Shown here in pieces: positions 54,189-64,000 of a stretch of DNA of 64,000 bases. The stretch's first letter is position 1. Every line of letters begins with the position of its first letter. The position numbers were made by a program, and so were the translations under genes. Origin of the DNA: Paraburkholderia ferrariae NBRC 106233 (GTDB lineage: Bacteria; Pseudomonadota; Gammaproteobacteria; Burkholderiales; Burkholderiaceae); assembly GCF_000685035.1 (NCBI RefSeq), contig NZ_BAYB01000002.1, forward strand, positions 310,001-374,000, written 5' to 3'. Below the pieces are notes generated by a model. The model ran no database searches and was not told where the DNA came from. It saw only the letters and a list, made by a program, of their open reading frames with translations.

Positions 54189-55997
54189 TTACGGCGTGGC
54201 CGGCAGACCTTTCATCGAAGTCGAAGTGGAGGTGTGCGGGTACATGAGGAGCAACGCGCGCAGCACGCCGTTGGTCCATCCGAAGCCATCCTGCAGCGGA
54301 TATTCTCCGCCGCCCGCCGATGTCGCATTGGCTGCCGCCGCGCTCACGTCATACTTTTCCACGAGCTTGTGGGTGCGCCGGTAGTAGAGGAGGTTGGTCG
54401 CGATCCAGCGCGTGGCGATGGTCTGGGCCAGGGCGTCTTCGCCGTAGCGGCGCAAGCCCATGACCGCGAGGTACTGCAGCGGCGCCCAGCCATTGGGCTC
54501 GTCCCACTGTTGGCCGGTCGATACCTGGGTCGTGGCGAGGCCGCCCGGCCGCAGCAGGCCCGCGCGCACGGTCGCGGCCACTTCGCGCGCCTGCTGGCGC
54601 GTTGCGATGCCCGTATAAAGCGGCAGCACCGTGGCCGCGGTGAGCCGGTGCGTGAGCCGGCCGTGAACGAAGTCGTAGTCGGTGAAGGCATGCAGCTTTG
54701 GGTCCCAGAGCACGCGGTCGATCGCGGCGGTGCGTTGCTGGGCGCGCTGCGAAAACACCTGTGCTTCGCTCGCATCGCCCTTCAATCCATAGGCCTTCGC
54801 GAGCGTGCGTTCGAGATCGGCGAGCAGGCTGTTGAGATCCACGGGAACGAGCGAGGTGACTTCGATGGTGGCGAGCGTGCGATTGTCCGCCAGCCAGCGC
54901 GAGCTGAAATCCCAGCCCGTTTCGCCGCCTGCGCGCAGGTTGCGCCACAGATCCCCGGGGTCGCGCTGCGGCGTGGCCTTCGCGGTCAGCACGTCTTCGC
55001 GGTACGACTCGTCGCGCGGCGCGGGGCGCGCGTCCCAGTAGCGGTTGAGCAGCGTGCCGTCGGCCAGCCGCACCACGTGGCCGGCTGCCTTGCCCGGCTT
55101 CAGCCCTTGCGCGCCCTCCATCCAGTAGTCGTATTCCTTGCGTAGCTGCGGGAGGTAGCGCAGATAGACGGCGTCGCCGTCGCGCTGCGCGGCGAGGCTC
55201 ACCATCTGCGCGAAGAACGGCGGCTGCGAGCGGCTCAGGTAATAGCTGCGGTTGCCGTTGGGAATGTGGCCGTAGCGATCGATCAGGGTAGCGAAGTTGT
55301 TGAGCTCGTCGAGCGAGAGGGCATGGCGGCCGCTCGCTTCGAGCCCGAGCATGATGAAGTACGAATCCCAGTAATAGATCTCGTTGAAGCGGCCGCCGGG
55401 CACGACGTAGGGATACGGCAGCGGCAGCAGCGACGACCCTGTGTGCTGCGCGGCGTCGGGGTTGCGGCGCAGCACGTTCCAGAGCGTATCGATATGGGCC
55501 ACCACATCCTGGTTCGGATCGGAAACATAGTGCCCATCGGCCTGCGGCGGCGCGGAAAAATAGCGTTGCACGAACTGCGTGAGCGCCGCCTTGCGCGCCG
55601 TGCGGTCGCGCAGCCCGGCGTTCTGTTGCTGCCAGCTTGTGTAGGCCGAGGCGACTTCTTCCGGTGGGACCTTGGGGATCATGTCGGCGAAGGTCTTGCT
55701 GTCCGGATAGATCTGCGCGAGTTCCACGTCTCGATAGAGCAGGCCGTAAAGCTCCGAGGGCGGCAGCGGTTCGACCTGGAGGCGCTGCCCGGCGGCTACG
55801 CCTTGAGCAGCCGGTTGCACGGGCGCCGGGACGGCCGGCGCATCTGCTGCTTGCGCCGCTTCCATGGAAGAAGCCGCCATCCCGAACGTGGCGGCGAGGG
55901 CGATGCCGAGCGCAACGGCCGAGGCGACGCCTGCCGCGCGCGCGCCGCGCTGTTTCGTATGGGAAAGTGTAGGGAAAAAGCGTAACGGATTCGGCAT
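54189..55997 (-). CDS. treA: Trehalase, periplasmic (GH37)
   Basis: 602 aa. A long N-terminus with a hydrophobic export segment (ASAVALGIALAATFGMAAS) precedes the GH37 catalytic domain. Signatures are PGGRFNEIYYWDSYF (signature 1) and QWDEPNGWAPLQ (signature 2), with GGGEYPLQDGFGWTNGV near the end. It hydrolyses trehalose to two glucose in the periplasm. All the family signature regions are intact. It is a single-gene unit; its promoter lies in the 311-base gap before pobA. Confidence 0.95.
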   Translation of the reverse strand: MPNPLRFFPTLSHTKQRGARAAGVASAVALGIALAATFGMAASSMEAAQAADAPAVPAPVQPAAQGVAAGQRLQVEPLPPSELYGLLYRDVELAQIYPDSKTFADMIPKVPPEEVASAYTSWQQQNAGLRDRTARKAALTQFVQRYFSAPPQADGHYVSDPNQDVVAHIDTLWNVLRRNPDAAQHTGSSLLPLPYPYVVPGGRFNEIYYWDSYFIMLGLEASGRHALSLDELNNFATLIDRYGHIPNGNRSYYLSRSQPPFFAQMVSLAAQRDGDAVYLRYLPQLRKEYDYWMEGAQGLKPGKAAGHVVRLADGTLLNRYWDARPAPRDESYREDVLTAKATPQRDPGDLWRNLRAGGETGWDFSSRWLADNRTLATIEVTSLVPVDLNSLLADLERTLAKAYGLKGDASEAQVFSQRAQQRTAAIDRVLWDPKLHAFTDYDFVHGRLTHRLTAATVLPLYTGIATRQQAREVAATVRAGLLRPGGLATTQVSTGQQWDEPNGWAPLQYLAVMGLRRYGEDALAQTIATRWIATNLLYYRRTHKLVEKYDVSAAAANATSAGGGEYPLQDGFGWTNGVLRALLLMYPHTSTSTSMKGLPATP

Positions 55998-57481
<1,484 letters not shown>

Positions 57482-57529
57482 CGGTGGGCGGCTGCGGGGT
57501 GAATGCCGCGCCCGCCCCATTCGACGGCG

Positions 57530-58582
57530 CTAGACGGCATCGAGCGTCGCAATGCCCAGTTCCGCGGCGAGTTCACCGAACGGCTTTTTCACGGAGTCGG
57601 GCAGGTCGATCGTGACCGTATGGCGCGCGCGGTTGGCCGCTTCGTACTGGCCGGGGTACTGCACCGGATCGTCGGGGTTTTGCGGCGGGCACCCCAGCAG
57701 ATAGTCGAGAAACGATTCCACTTCCTGCGAGCGCCACGTCTGGTTGAAGTCCACCTGCGGATCGAGCACGAGCGCGAAGAGATTGTTGGTCGCGATGCCG
57801 TTGCGCGGATTGTCGGGGTGGATCGTGCCGCCGCCCGAAAGCACGCCGGCCAGCAGCTCGGCGACGAGGCCGAGTGCATAGCCCTTGTGTGCGCCGAACG
57901 GCAGCAAGGCGCCCGGCGGGTCCGCGAACAGCACGTTCGGGTCCGTGCTCGGGTCGCCGTTGGCGTCGATGAGCGAGCCTTCCGGCGCGGGCCGGCCGTT
58001 TTCGGCAAGCACGCGCGCCTTGTTCATGGCAATGGCGCTCGTTGCGATATCCACCACGAACGGCGGCCGCCCGCCCGGCAGCGGCCCCGCGAAGCACAGC
58101 GGATTCGTGGTGAGCCGCGCCTCGCGCCCGCCATACGGCGCGACGACGGGCGGCCGGTTCACCACGTTGCTGAACGCGAGCAGCACGTAGCCCTGCTGCG
58201 CGACCATCTCGCCGTACTGCCCCATGCGCCCCAGGTGGTGGCTGTGGCGCAGCGTCACGATGCACTGGCCGTGCTCGTGCACGCGCGCAATGGCGTCGTC
58301 GATCACCACCTTGCCCACGTGCTGGCCGAAGCCGTGATGGCCGTTGTAGCCGATCAGGCTGCCGCGGTCCACGACGCGCTCGGGGCGCCCGTCGGGCGTG
58401 ACGAAGCCCGCTTCCACGCCGCGCTTGTAGTTCGGCAGGATCGAGAGCCCGTGGCTCGAGTAGCCCACCCGGTCCGATTCGACGAGATGGTCGGCCACGT
58501 CGGCGGCGATGTCGGCGGGCACCGAGAGTTTCATCAGCACGTCGGCGGCGAAACGGCGTGCGTCATCGATTGCGACTTCCAT
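57530..58582 (-). CDS. Ldh2-type malate/L-lactate dehydrogenase family oxidoreductase
   Basis: 350 aa of the NAD(P)-dependent YlbC/YiaK/Ldh2 family, which has its own fold and acts on 2-hydroxy acids (malate, lactate, sulpholactate, ureidoglycolate). Typical stretches are VESDRVGYSSHGLSILPNYKRG, RHSHHLGRMGQYGEMVAQQG and PFGAHKGYALGLVAELLAGVLSGG. The substrate is not certain. It lies downstream of a DASS transporter gene in the same direction, so the pair may import and oxidise a dicarboxylate or hydroxy acid. Confidence 0.9.
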   Translation of the reverse strand: MEVAIDDARRFAADVLMKLSVPADIAADVADHLVESDRVGYSSHGLSILPNYKRGVEAGFVTPDGRPERVVDRGSLIGYNGHHGFGQHVGKVVIDDAIARVHEHGQCIVTLRHSHHLGRMGQYGEMVAQQGYVLLAFSNVVNRPPVVAPYGGREARLTTNPLCFAGPLPGGRPPFVVDIATSAIAMNKARVLAENGRPAPEGSLIDANGDPSTDPNVLFADPPGALLPFGAHKGYALGLVAELLAGVLSGGGTIHPDNPRNGIATNNLFALVLDPQVDFNQTWRSQEVESFLDYLLGCPPQNPDDPVQYPGQYEAANRARHTVTIDLPDSVKKPFGELAAELGIATLDAV

Positions 58583-58626
58583 CTGCGGCTCCTTGCCGGT
58601 TGTGCTTCAACGAGGATGTGCGCGCG

Positions 58627-60120
58627 TCAGATCCAGCCCAGCCAGCGCCACCACGTGGCGGCGAAAAGCAGCAGTAGCGCGTAGCCCACGATCGTCAGCG
58701 CGATGCCCACGCGCGCGAACTGCTTCGCGGTGAAGGTGTCAGTGGCGAGGCACACCATGTTCTGCGGCGCGTTGATCGGCAGAATGAAGCCGAAGCTCAC
58801 CACATAGCCCAGCAGCATCGTGAGCCCGAGGCGGCTGAAATCGCCCTGCATCGACTGCAGCACCGAAATGAGGATCGGCAGCATGGCCGAGGTGAGCGCC
58901 GTCGCGCTGGCGAAGCCAAGGTGAATCACGATCAGGAATGCCGAGAGGATGGCGAACGCGGCGAACGGTCCCGCCGTGTCGAGCCCCGTGTGATGCGCGA
59001 CGAGTTCGCCCAGCCACTGGCCCGCCCGGGTCGTGAGCAGCGCGGTGCCGAGGCTGATGCCCACGCCGAACACGATCACCGTGCCCCACGGAATGCGGTT
59101 TTGCACGGTCTTCCAGTCCATCACGCCGAAGCGCGGCAGCATCAGCAGCACGAGGCCGGCATAGGTGACCGAGGTGGTGTCGAAGGGGTGCAGCTTGCCC
59201 TCGGTGGCCCAGAACAGCAGCAGGCCCACGGAAACGCCCAGCAGCCTCTTTTGCGCCCCCGTCATCGGGCCGAGTTCGCGCAGCGAGCGCTCGACCGCTT
59301 CCTTGCCGCCGGCGATCGCATCCGTCTCTGGCGGCAGCATCTTGAGCACGAGTACGAGCAGCACGGCCGACATCGCAATCGCCCACGGCGCCCCTGCGAT
59401 CAGCCAGTCGAGCCAGGTCACGCGGCCGCCCAGCACCTTGTCCATGAAGCCCACCGTGAGCAGGTTCTGCGCGGCGGCTGTCTGGATGCCCACGTTCCAG
59501 ATGCTGGTTGCCTCGGCCACCACGATCATGATGGCGGCGGCGATATTGGAGCGCTTGTCCACGCCGAACGCGGAGATCACGCCCACCATGATCGGCACCA
59601 CGCAGGCGCTGCGCGCGGTGGCGCTCGGCACGACGAGCGAGAGCACGATGGTGACCGCGATCGCGCCGATCAGGATGCGCCGCGTGGTGGTGCCGATGAG
59701 CGAGAGGGTGACGAGCGCGATGCGCTTGTCGAGCCCCGTGACGGTCATCGCTGCGGAAATGAACAGCGCGCCGGCTACGAGCGCGAGCGCCGAGTTCGAG
59801 AAACCCGCGAGCGCCATGCCGATCGCTTTGGAGGTGCCGTAGTAGACGCCGGGATCTTCGATGGTGGGCGCGGTGCCGATCAGAAACGCCATCAGCGAAG
59901 TGATGATGATGGCGCTCGCTTCGTAGGAGACGGCTTCGGTGAGCCACACCACCACGGCGAAGGCGAGGATCGCGAGCATGCGCTGGCCGGCGGGCGGCAG
60001 GCTGGCCGGCAGCGGCAGGAGCATCACCACCACGAGCGCGACGATACCTGCGATCAACCCCAGCGGAATGTTCTTTTTTGGTGCGGGCGCGGGGACGGCA
60101 TCGGGTTTCGATACGTTCAT
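58627..60120 (-). CDS. DASS-family (SLC13-like) anion transporter
   Basis: 497 aa with 12-14 membrane helices. It carries the divalent anion:Na+ symporter features EAVSYEASAIIITSLMAFL, SALALVAGALFISAAM, PSATARSACVVPIM and the late GFASATALTSAMLPI and LPINAPQNMV, resembling substrate/Na+ sites. Likely substrates are C4-dicarboxylates or related organic anions. ATG 60120 ends a 263-base gap that holds a hairpin. The Ldh2-type gene 44 bases downstream is probably co-transcribed. Confidence 0.9.
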   Translation of the reverse strand: MNVSKPDAVPAPAPKKNIPLGLIAGIVALVVVMLLPLPASLPPAGQRMLAILAFAVVVWLTEAVSYEASAIIITSLMAFLIGTAPTIEDPGVYYGTSKAIGMALAGFSNSALALVAGALFISAAMTVTGLDKRIALVTLSLIGTTTRRILIGAIAVTIVLSLVVPSATARSACVVPIMVGVISAFGVDKRSNIAAAIMIVVAEATSIWNVGIQTAAAQNLLTVGFMDKVLGGRVTWLDWLIAGAPWAIAMSAVLLVLVLKMLPPETDAIAGGKEAVERSLRELGPMTGAQKRLLGVSVGLLLFWATEGKLHPFDTTSVTYAGLVLLMLPRFGVMDWKTVQNRIPWGTVIVFGVGISLGTALLTTRAGQWLGELVAHHTGLDTAGPFAAFAILSAFLIVIHLGFASATALTSAMLPILISVLQSMQGDFSRLGLTMLLGYVVSFGFILPINAPQNMVCLATDTFTAKQFARVGIALTIVGYALLLLFAATWWRWLGWI

Positions 60121-60269
60121 GGGCCTGGGCTCCCGTGATGAGCGTGCGTGCAACGACGAACGGCAGGGCAAGCGTAATCGTTTTGAAGGACGAATGCCCC
60201 CAAGCTGTTCAAATGCGTCCGGTGGCTGTGCGGGGGGCTTGCCGTTGGACGCCTTGTCCTCCAGAAACG

Positions 60270-60306
60270 ACACACCCCGTGTTCCTTTCGGAAACACGGG
60301 GTGTGT
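60270..60306. terminator. Strong hairpin, possible terminator
   Basis: ACACACCCCGTGTTCC (60270-60285), a TTTC loop, then GG-A-AACACGGGGTGTGT (to 60306) gives a 16-base stem with one bulged A. It lies between the small secreted protein gene and the DASS gene, both on the minus strand. On the minus strand a short TCGTTT tail follows, so it may end the upstream transcript; the T run is weak. Confidence 0.6.
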
Positions 60307-60383
60307 TGCGCGTTCGAAGGCGGGTCGCTGCTGCGCCCAGTCCCGCCTTCGACGTGTCGGCCGATGCCGGAGCGTTGGCCGGA

Positions 60384-60716
60384 TTACTGGCTTGCGCCGG
60401 CGGCGGGCATGGCTTTCTTTTCGGCGTTCTGGAGGTTCTGCGGATAGTTCGGGTCGTTCACCCCCGGGTTGTAGCCGTTTTGCTCGAGCTTCTTCAGTTC
60501 GGCGTTGTTCTTCGCGCGCGCGGCCTTGCGTTCCGCTTTGTGCTGGGCTTTGGCCTGTTTCTTCTTCTCGGCCTTCGTGAGCGGCTGGGAGGCGGCAGCC
60601 GCCGGTGCGGCGGCTGCCGGCGCGCTCGCGTCCTGCGCATACGCGGGCACGGCCGTGCCGATCAGAAATGCGGCAGTGGCCGCGGCGAGAATCGGCATGC
60701 TGGTGGAAAGACGCAT
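60384..60716 (-). CDS. Small secreted Lys/Ala-rich protein
   Basis: 110 aa with a clear signal peptide (PILAAATAAFLIGTAVPAYAQ, cleavage after AYA). The mature part has an Ala/Pro-rich linker, a Lys-rich helical stretch (KAEKKKQAKAQHKAERKAARAKN) and a C-terminal segment with NGYNPGVNDPNYPQNLQNAEKKA. It resembles small secreted Burkholderia proteins of unknown role; high positive charge suggests binding to DNA, lipopolysaccharide or cell wall. Confidence 0.78.
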   Translation of the reverse strand: MRLSTSMPILAAATAAFLIGTAVPAYAQDASAPAAAAPAAAASQPLTKAEKKKQAKAQHKAERKAARAKNNAELKKLEQNGYNPGVNDPNYPQNLQNAEKKAMPAAGASQ

Positions 60717-60925
60717 TGACTACCCCTTCTGGTTGGTTGGTATGGGCTTGCCAGGGTGAAGCGGCAAAAACGCGCAGCATGGTGTGGCGACCACGCATGC
60801 CATGCTGCGGCCGGGGCGAAAGCCCCTCGTGCAATGTATACGATGCGCATGGCAGTGAATAGCGCGAAAAGACCCTGAGCAACGACTCTGGGTGTCAGGG
60901 GAAGGCGCCGTTTCCGTTCGAGCCG

Positions 60926-61603
60926 TCAGAGTCTTGCTGCAGCTTCTTGAACGATGCGCGTGCGCGTGGCAAGCGACTCGGCGTTCTGGGCCCGCACACG
61001 CTCCACGATGGTGCGCGGCGCGGTCTCGGGGCTGCCCGCGTTGAAGGGAGGCGCGGGCGCATATTCGAGCCCGAGTTGCAGCGCCTGGGCCGCTTCGTCG
61101 CCGCTCAATTCGGCTGCGAGCGTCAGTGCGAAGTCGATGCCGGCCGTGATGCCGCCGCCCGTGATCACGTTGCCGTCGCGCACCACGCGCTCCTTCACGG
61201 CAATCGCGCCGAGCGGCGCGAGCAGTTCGTGGAAAGCCCAGTGCGTGGTCGCGCGGCGCCCCTTCAGCAAGCCCGCGGCTCCCAGTACGAGCGCGCCCGT
61301 GCAGACGGACGTGACATACCGCGCGCCCGCGGCCTGGCGGCGCAGGAAAGCGAGCGTTTCCTCGTCGGGAATCAGGTCGCCCACACCGCTGCCGCCCGGC
61401 ACGCAGAGCACGTCGAGTTGCGGGCAGGTTTCATAGGTCGTATCGGGCGTCAGGACGAGGCCGGTGCTCGACGTGATACAGTCGCGCGTTTTCGAGATAA
61501 GCCGGACCTCCGTGTCCGGCATGGACGCGAGCACGTCGTAAGGCCCCGTAAGGTCGAGCTGCTGCACGCGAGGAAAGATGAGAAAGCCGATTTGAAGCGC
61601 CAT
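60926..61603 (-). CDS. DJ-1/PfpI family protein (isonitrile hydratase-like)
   Basis: 225 aa. The family core is seen in IGFLIFPRVQQLDLTGPYDVL, VLCVPGGSGVGDLI and the nucleophile elbow SVCTGALVLGAAGLLKGRRATTHWA, close to isonitrile hydratase InhA-type and GlxA N-terminal domains. No DNA-binding domain follows. Its substrate is not known; isonitrile hydration is the best-characterised activity in this group. It is divergent from the peptide transporter gene. Confidence 0.9.
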   Translation of the reverse strand: MALQIGFLIFPRVQQLDLTGPYDVLASMPDTEVRLISKTRDCITSSTGLVLTPDTTYETCPQLDVLCVPGGSGVGDLIPDEETLAFLRRQAAGARYVTSVCTGALVLGAAGLLKGRRATTHWAFHELLAPLGAIAVKERVVRDGNVITGGGITAGIDFALTLAAELSGDEAAQALQLGLEYAPAPPFNAGSPETAPRTIVERVRAQNAESLATRTRIVQEAAARL

Positions 61604-61839
61604 GGCGAGGTTCCGTGCGAGGTGTGGAAAGGAGGGCAGTGGGCCGGTTGCCGCCGGTCGATTGCCACTCTATTGCCGGGAATACGCGCCAGGCCGCCAA
61701 AAAAGGCGTATTTGCTGCCAGTGGCGGAGCACCGGCCGGCGGCCGGCTTCCGGGTGTCCCGCGAAGCCCCGTGCCCGCTGCATCTGCCCGGCGGAGTAAA
61801 GTCGGCGCCCGTCGCAGGCGCCCGCAGACAAGGAGTGAC

Positions 61840-63351
61840 ATGACTACCCCCGCTTCCCGGACCCGCTCGTTTACAACGGTCTTCCTGATCGAAATGTGGG
61901 AGCGCTTCGGCTACTACGGCATGGCCGCGCTGCTCGTGCTGTTCATGGTCGGCCAGCTCGGCTTCGACGACAGCCGCGCGAACCTCACTTGGGGCGCCTT
62001 CACGGCGCTCGTTTATGCGGCGCCGTCGATCGGCGGATGGATCGGCGACCAGATTCTGGGCGCGCGCCGCTCGATGGTGGTCGGTGCGCTCATCCTCGCA
62101 GCCGGCTACCTGATGCTCGCGATGCCCGACGACAGCCTGCACCACATGTACGCCTCGCTCGGCGTGATCGTGGTGGGCAACGGGCTCTTCAAGTCGAACG
62201 CGGCGAACCTCGTGCGCCGCATCTACGAGGGCGACGACGCCCGGCTCGACAGCGCCTTCACCATCTATTACATGGCGGTGAACATCGGCTCGACGGTGTC
62301 GATGCTCGCCACGCCCTGGATCAAGGATCACTGGGGCTGGCACGCCGCGTTCGCCGTGTGCTGCGCCGGCATGCTGCTCGGCGTGCTCAACTTCCTGCTG
62401 ATGCGCCGCACGCTCGCGCATATCGGCTCCGTGCCGGACGACGCGCCGATCAACTACCGTTATGCGGCTTACGTTGCCGTGGGCGCGGTAGCGCTGGGCG
62501 CGGGGACGACCTTCGTGCTGCAGCACAAGGCCGTGGCGGTGAGCTGCGTGTACGCGGCGGGCGTGGCGGTGCTCGCGGTATTCGCGTGGATGCTGATGCG
62601 CGCCGAGCGTGCCGAACGGGCGGGCCTCGTTGCCGCGCTCGTGCTGATGCTGCAGGCCATCCTGTTCTTCATCTTCTACCAGCAGATGTCCACGTCGCTC
62701 ACGCTCTTCGCGCTGCGCAACGTCGATCCGGGCTTCACGCTGTTCGGCACGACGCTCTTTAGCTGGAGCGCAGCGCAGTTCCAGGCGCTCAACCCCATCT
62801 GGATCATGCTGCTTTCGCCGCTGCTCGCCTCGCTCTATACCTCGCTCGCGCGCAACGGGCGCGACATGCCGGTCGCGGTGAAGTACGCGCTCGGCTTTGC
62901 GGTGGTCGCGGCGGGCTTCTTCGTGTTCGCGGCGAGCGGGCGCTATGCCGTCGACGGGCGCGTGTCCTCGTGGTTCATGGTGGGCGGCTACGGCCTCTAC
63001 TCGCTCGGCGAGCTGCTCGTGAGCGGCCTTGGCCTCGCGATGGTCGCACGCTACGTGCCGGCGCGCATGAGCGGCTTCATGATGGGCGCGTATTTCGTGG
63101 CCACCGGCGTTTCGCAGTATCTCGGCAGCGTGGTTGCGAACTTCGCCCAGATGCCCTCGGGCGAGCTCGAACCGCTTGTTTCGCTGCCGCTCTATACGCG
63201 GCTTTTCATGGGCCTCGGCTGGCTCGCGGCGCTCGGCATGGTGATCGCCATTGCGCTGCTGCCGCTCATGCGCCGCCTCTCGCGCGAGCATCACGAGAGC
63301 AATGTGGCGGCCCTGAAAGAAGCCGCTGCCCAGCGCGAAGGCGCACGCTGA
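61840..63351 (+). CDS. POT/PTR family proton-dependent oligopeptide transporter
   Basis: 503 aa with 14 membrane helices. The family signature is EMWERFGYYGMAALLVLFM (ExxERFxYY proton-coupling motif), with GGWIGDQILGARRS and a conserved GNGLFKSNAANLV. QQMSTSLTLFALRN and the late GLGLAMVARYVPARMSGFMMG also match. It imports di- and tripeptides. ATG 61840 follows AAGGAG. A strong terminator follows the stop. Confidence 0.94.
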   Translation: MTTPASRTRSFTTVFLIEMWERFGYYGMAALLVLFMVGQLGFDDSRANLTWGAFTALVYAAPSIGGWIGDQILGARRSMVVGALILAAGYLMLAMPDDSLHHMYASLGVIVVGNGLFKSNAANLVRRIYEGDDARLDSAFTIYYMAVNIGSTVSMLATPWIKDHWGWHAAFAVCCAGMLLGVLNFLLMRRTLAHIGSVPDDAPINYRYAAYVAVGAVALGAGTTFVLQHKAVAVSCVYAAGVAVLAVFAWMLMRAERAERAGLVAALVLMLQAILFFIFYQQMSTSLTLFALRNVDPGFTLFGTTLFSWSAAQFQALNPIWIMLLSPLLASLYTSLARNGRDMPVAVKYALGFAVVAAGFFVFAASGRYAVDGRVSSWFMVGGYGLYSLGELLVSGLGLAMVARYVPARMSGFMMGAYFVATGVSQYLGSVVANFAQMPSGELEPLVSLPLYTRLFMGLGWLAALGMVIAIALLPLMRRLSREHHESNVAALKEAAAQREGAR

Positions 63352-63417
63352 GGTTAGCGCCGAACTGAGCCGCAGGCGGGCAGCGCAAGCCCGCATTCAG
63401 GCAACGCTTAAGATGAC

Positions 63418-63456
63418 GCGCCCGGGACGTCCTGCACGCCCGGGCGCTTTGCTTTT
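63418..63456 (+). terminator. Rho-independent terminator after the POT gene
   Basis: A perfect 9-base stem GCGCCCGGG (63418-63426) and CCCGGGCGC (63439-63447) with a 12-base loop is followed by TTTGCTTTTT. It is 67 bases past the peptide transporter stop. Confidence 0.88.
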
Positions 63457-63791
63457 TAAGGCGCGATAGCGGCGTGGCGGCGTTGCGCATGCCGCTGCGG
63501 CACGCGAGCACGGCGCCCGATCGCGCGAAAAGTGCGTGACGGTAGCGCTTTTGACGCAGTGTCTGACGGCTGCGCCTGCCTGGGGCTTCGGGTGTCGAGC
63601 GAGGCGAGGCACACGTTTACCCCTGTAAACAGGCGTCAAAATGAGTCCGGCAGTCAGTGCCGCGCAACAAATTTGCATTGGCGATGCAAAAGAGTCACGC
63701 AAAACGCTTGCGCGCTTGTAGAATCCGCCGTTGAAGCACATGCATTCCGCAGTGCTTTGTTGATTCACTGACCAACACTGGTAGGAGAAAC
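63457..63791 (+). promoter_or_regulatory. Promoter region of the HU-like gene
   Basis: 335 bases with no gene. Two inverted repeats are visible: GTTTAC-CCCT-GTAAAC at 63615-63630 and TTTGCAT-TGGCG-ATGCAAA at 63672-63690. TAGAAT at 63719-63724 could be the -10 of the HU promoter, without a good -35. GTAGGAG just before ATG 63792 is the ribosome site. The repeats may bind a nucleoid or global regulator. Confidence 0.5.
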
Positions 63792-64000
63792 ATGCCGACT
63801 TCCGCAAAGAAAGTGGCCAAAAAGGCAGCTGCCCCGGCCAAGAAGGTTGCAGCAAAGAAAGCGCCCGCCAAGACGGCCGCAGCTAAGAAGGTCGCCGTGA
63901 AGGCGTCCGGCGCACCGGCGCCGATCAAGGACACCTTCACGAAGGCCTCGCTGGCTACGCACGTTGCCGAGCGCGCCGGTGTCGAGCCGAAGGCCGCCAA
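63792..64000 (+). CDS. HU-family nucleoid protein with Lys/Ala tail (partial, 3' cut by window end)
   Basis: The first 69 codons are present. A tail of repeated KKAA/AAKK-type units (residues about 5-38) precedes the start of the HU fold, IKDTFTKASLATHVAERAGVEPKAA. Beta-proteobacteria of the Burkholderia group have HU variants with this histone H1-like basic extension. It should bind and compact DNA. The DNA-binding arms and the C-terminus lie beyond the window. Confidence 0.88.
   Translation, partial: MPTSAKKVAKKAAAPAKKVAAKKAPAKTAAAKKVAVKASGAPAPIKDTFTKASLATHVAERAGVEPKAA

Noticed and set aside
61450..63396. A 648-codon open frame antisense to the peptide transporter gene
   Set aside because: No domain, extreme His/Arg/Glu content, and the plus-strand frame is a clear POT transporter.

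Overview
The window is high-GC, gene-dense DNA that fits a beta-proteobacterium of the Burkholderia/Paraburkholderia type. The evidence is a Burkholderia-style general porin, an HU protein with a Lys/Ala-rich N-terminal tail, an aerobic cobalamin pathway that pairs CobN with a ChlI/ChlD-type chelatase, trehalase, PobA and strong GC-rich codon bias. The genus is inferred from protein families alone. No rRNA, tRNA, CRISPR array or intact insertion sequence was seen.

Layout. (1) 0.8-6.9 kb: a small hypothetical gene, then a translationally coupled signalling operon (OmpR-type regulator, secreted LysM-FecR protein, CHASE2-PAS histidine kinase) and a lipoprotein. (2) 6.9-17.3 kb: the first cobalamin locus. 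bluB, cobB, cobO and cobE lie on the minus strand. cobW, cobN and chlI/chlD lie on the plus strand behind a clear cobalamin riboswitch. The chlI and VWA (chlD) reading frames are joined by an A7 slippery site with a strong downstream hairpin, so a -1 programmed frameshift very probably makes both chelatase subunits from one gene. (3) 17.3-22.8 kb: PilZ protein, membrane protein, chemoreceptor, GNAT and GlxA-like regulator. (4) 22.8-29.1 kb and 34.0-34.7 kb: accessory DNA with truncated remnants of AraC, SDR, F420-type reductase, LysR, TetR and GNAT genes scattered between intact orphan genes. (5) 29.1-34.0 kb: a probable catabolic module (RidA, alpha/beta hydrolase, MFS permease, GntR regulator, porin). 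Its two divergent intergenic regions share an AT-rich element that may be the GntR operator. (6) 34.7-36.7 kb: TetR regulator divergent from an epimerase/DoxX pair, with a perfect palindromic operator over the promoter. (7) 36.8-39.2 kb: DNA polymerase II. (8) 39.2-46.5 kb: the second cobalamin locus, cobG-cobH-cobI-(cbiG-cobJ fusion) on the minus strand and cobL-cobK-cobM on the plus strand. (9) 46.6-64 kb: mostly housekeeping and metabolic genes: monocarboxylate-type symporter with its DUF3311 partner, MarC, class II amidotransferase, hybrid PAS histidine kinase, glycosyltransferase, HAD phosphatase, trehalase, PobA, Ldh2-type dehydrogenase, DASS transporter, DJ-1/PfpI protein, POT peptide transporter, and HU running off the end.

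The two cobalamin loci together encode much of the aerobic corrin ring pathway (CobI, CobG, CobJ, CobM, CobK, CobL, CobH), cobyrinate amidation (CobB), cobalt insertion (CobN, ChlI/ChlD, with CobW), adenosylation (CobO) and lower-ligand synthesis (BluB). CobA, CobF or CbiD, CobQ, CobD, CobP, CobS (cobalamin synthase), CobT (phosphoribosyltransferase) and CobC are not in this window.
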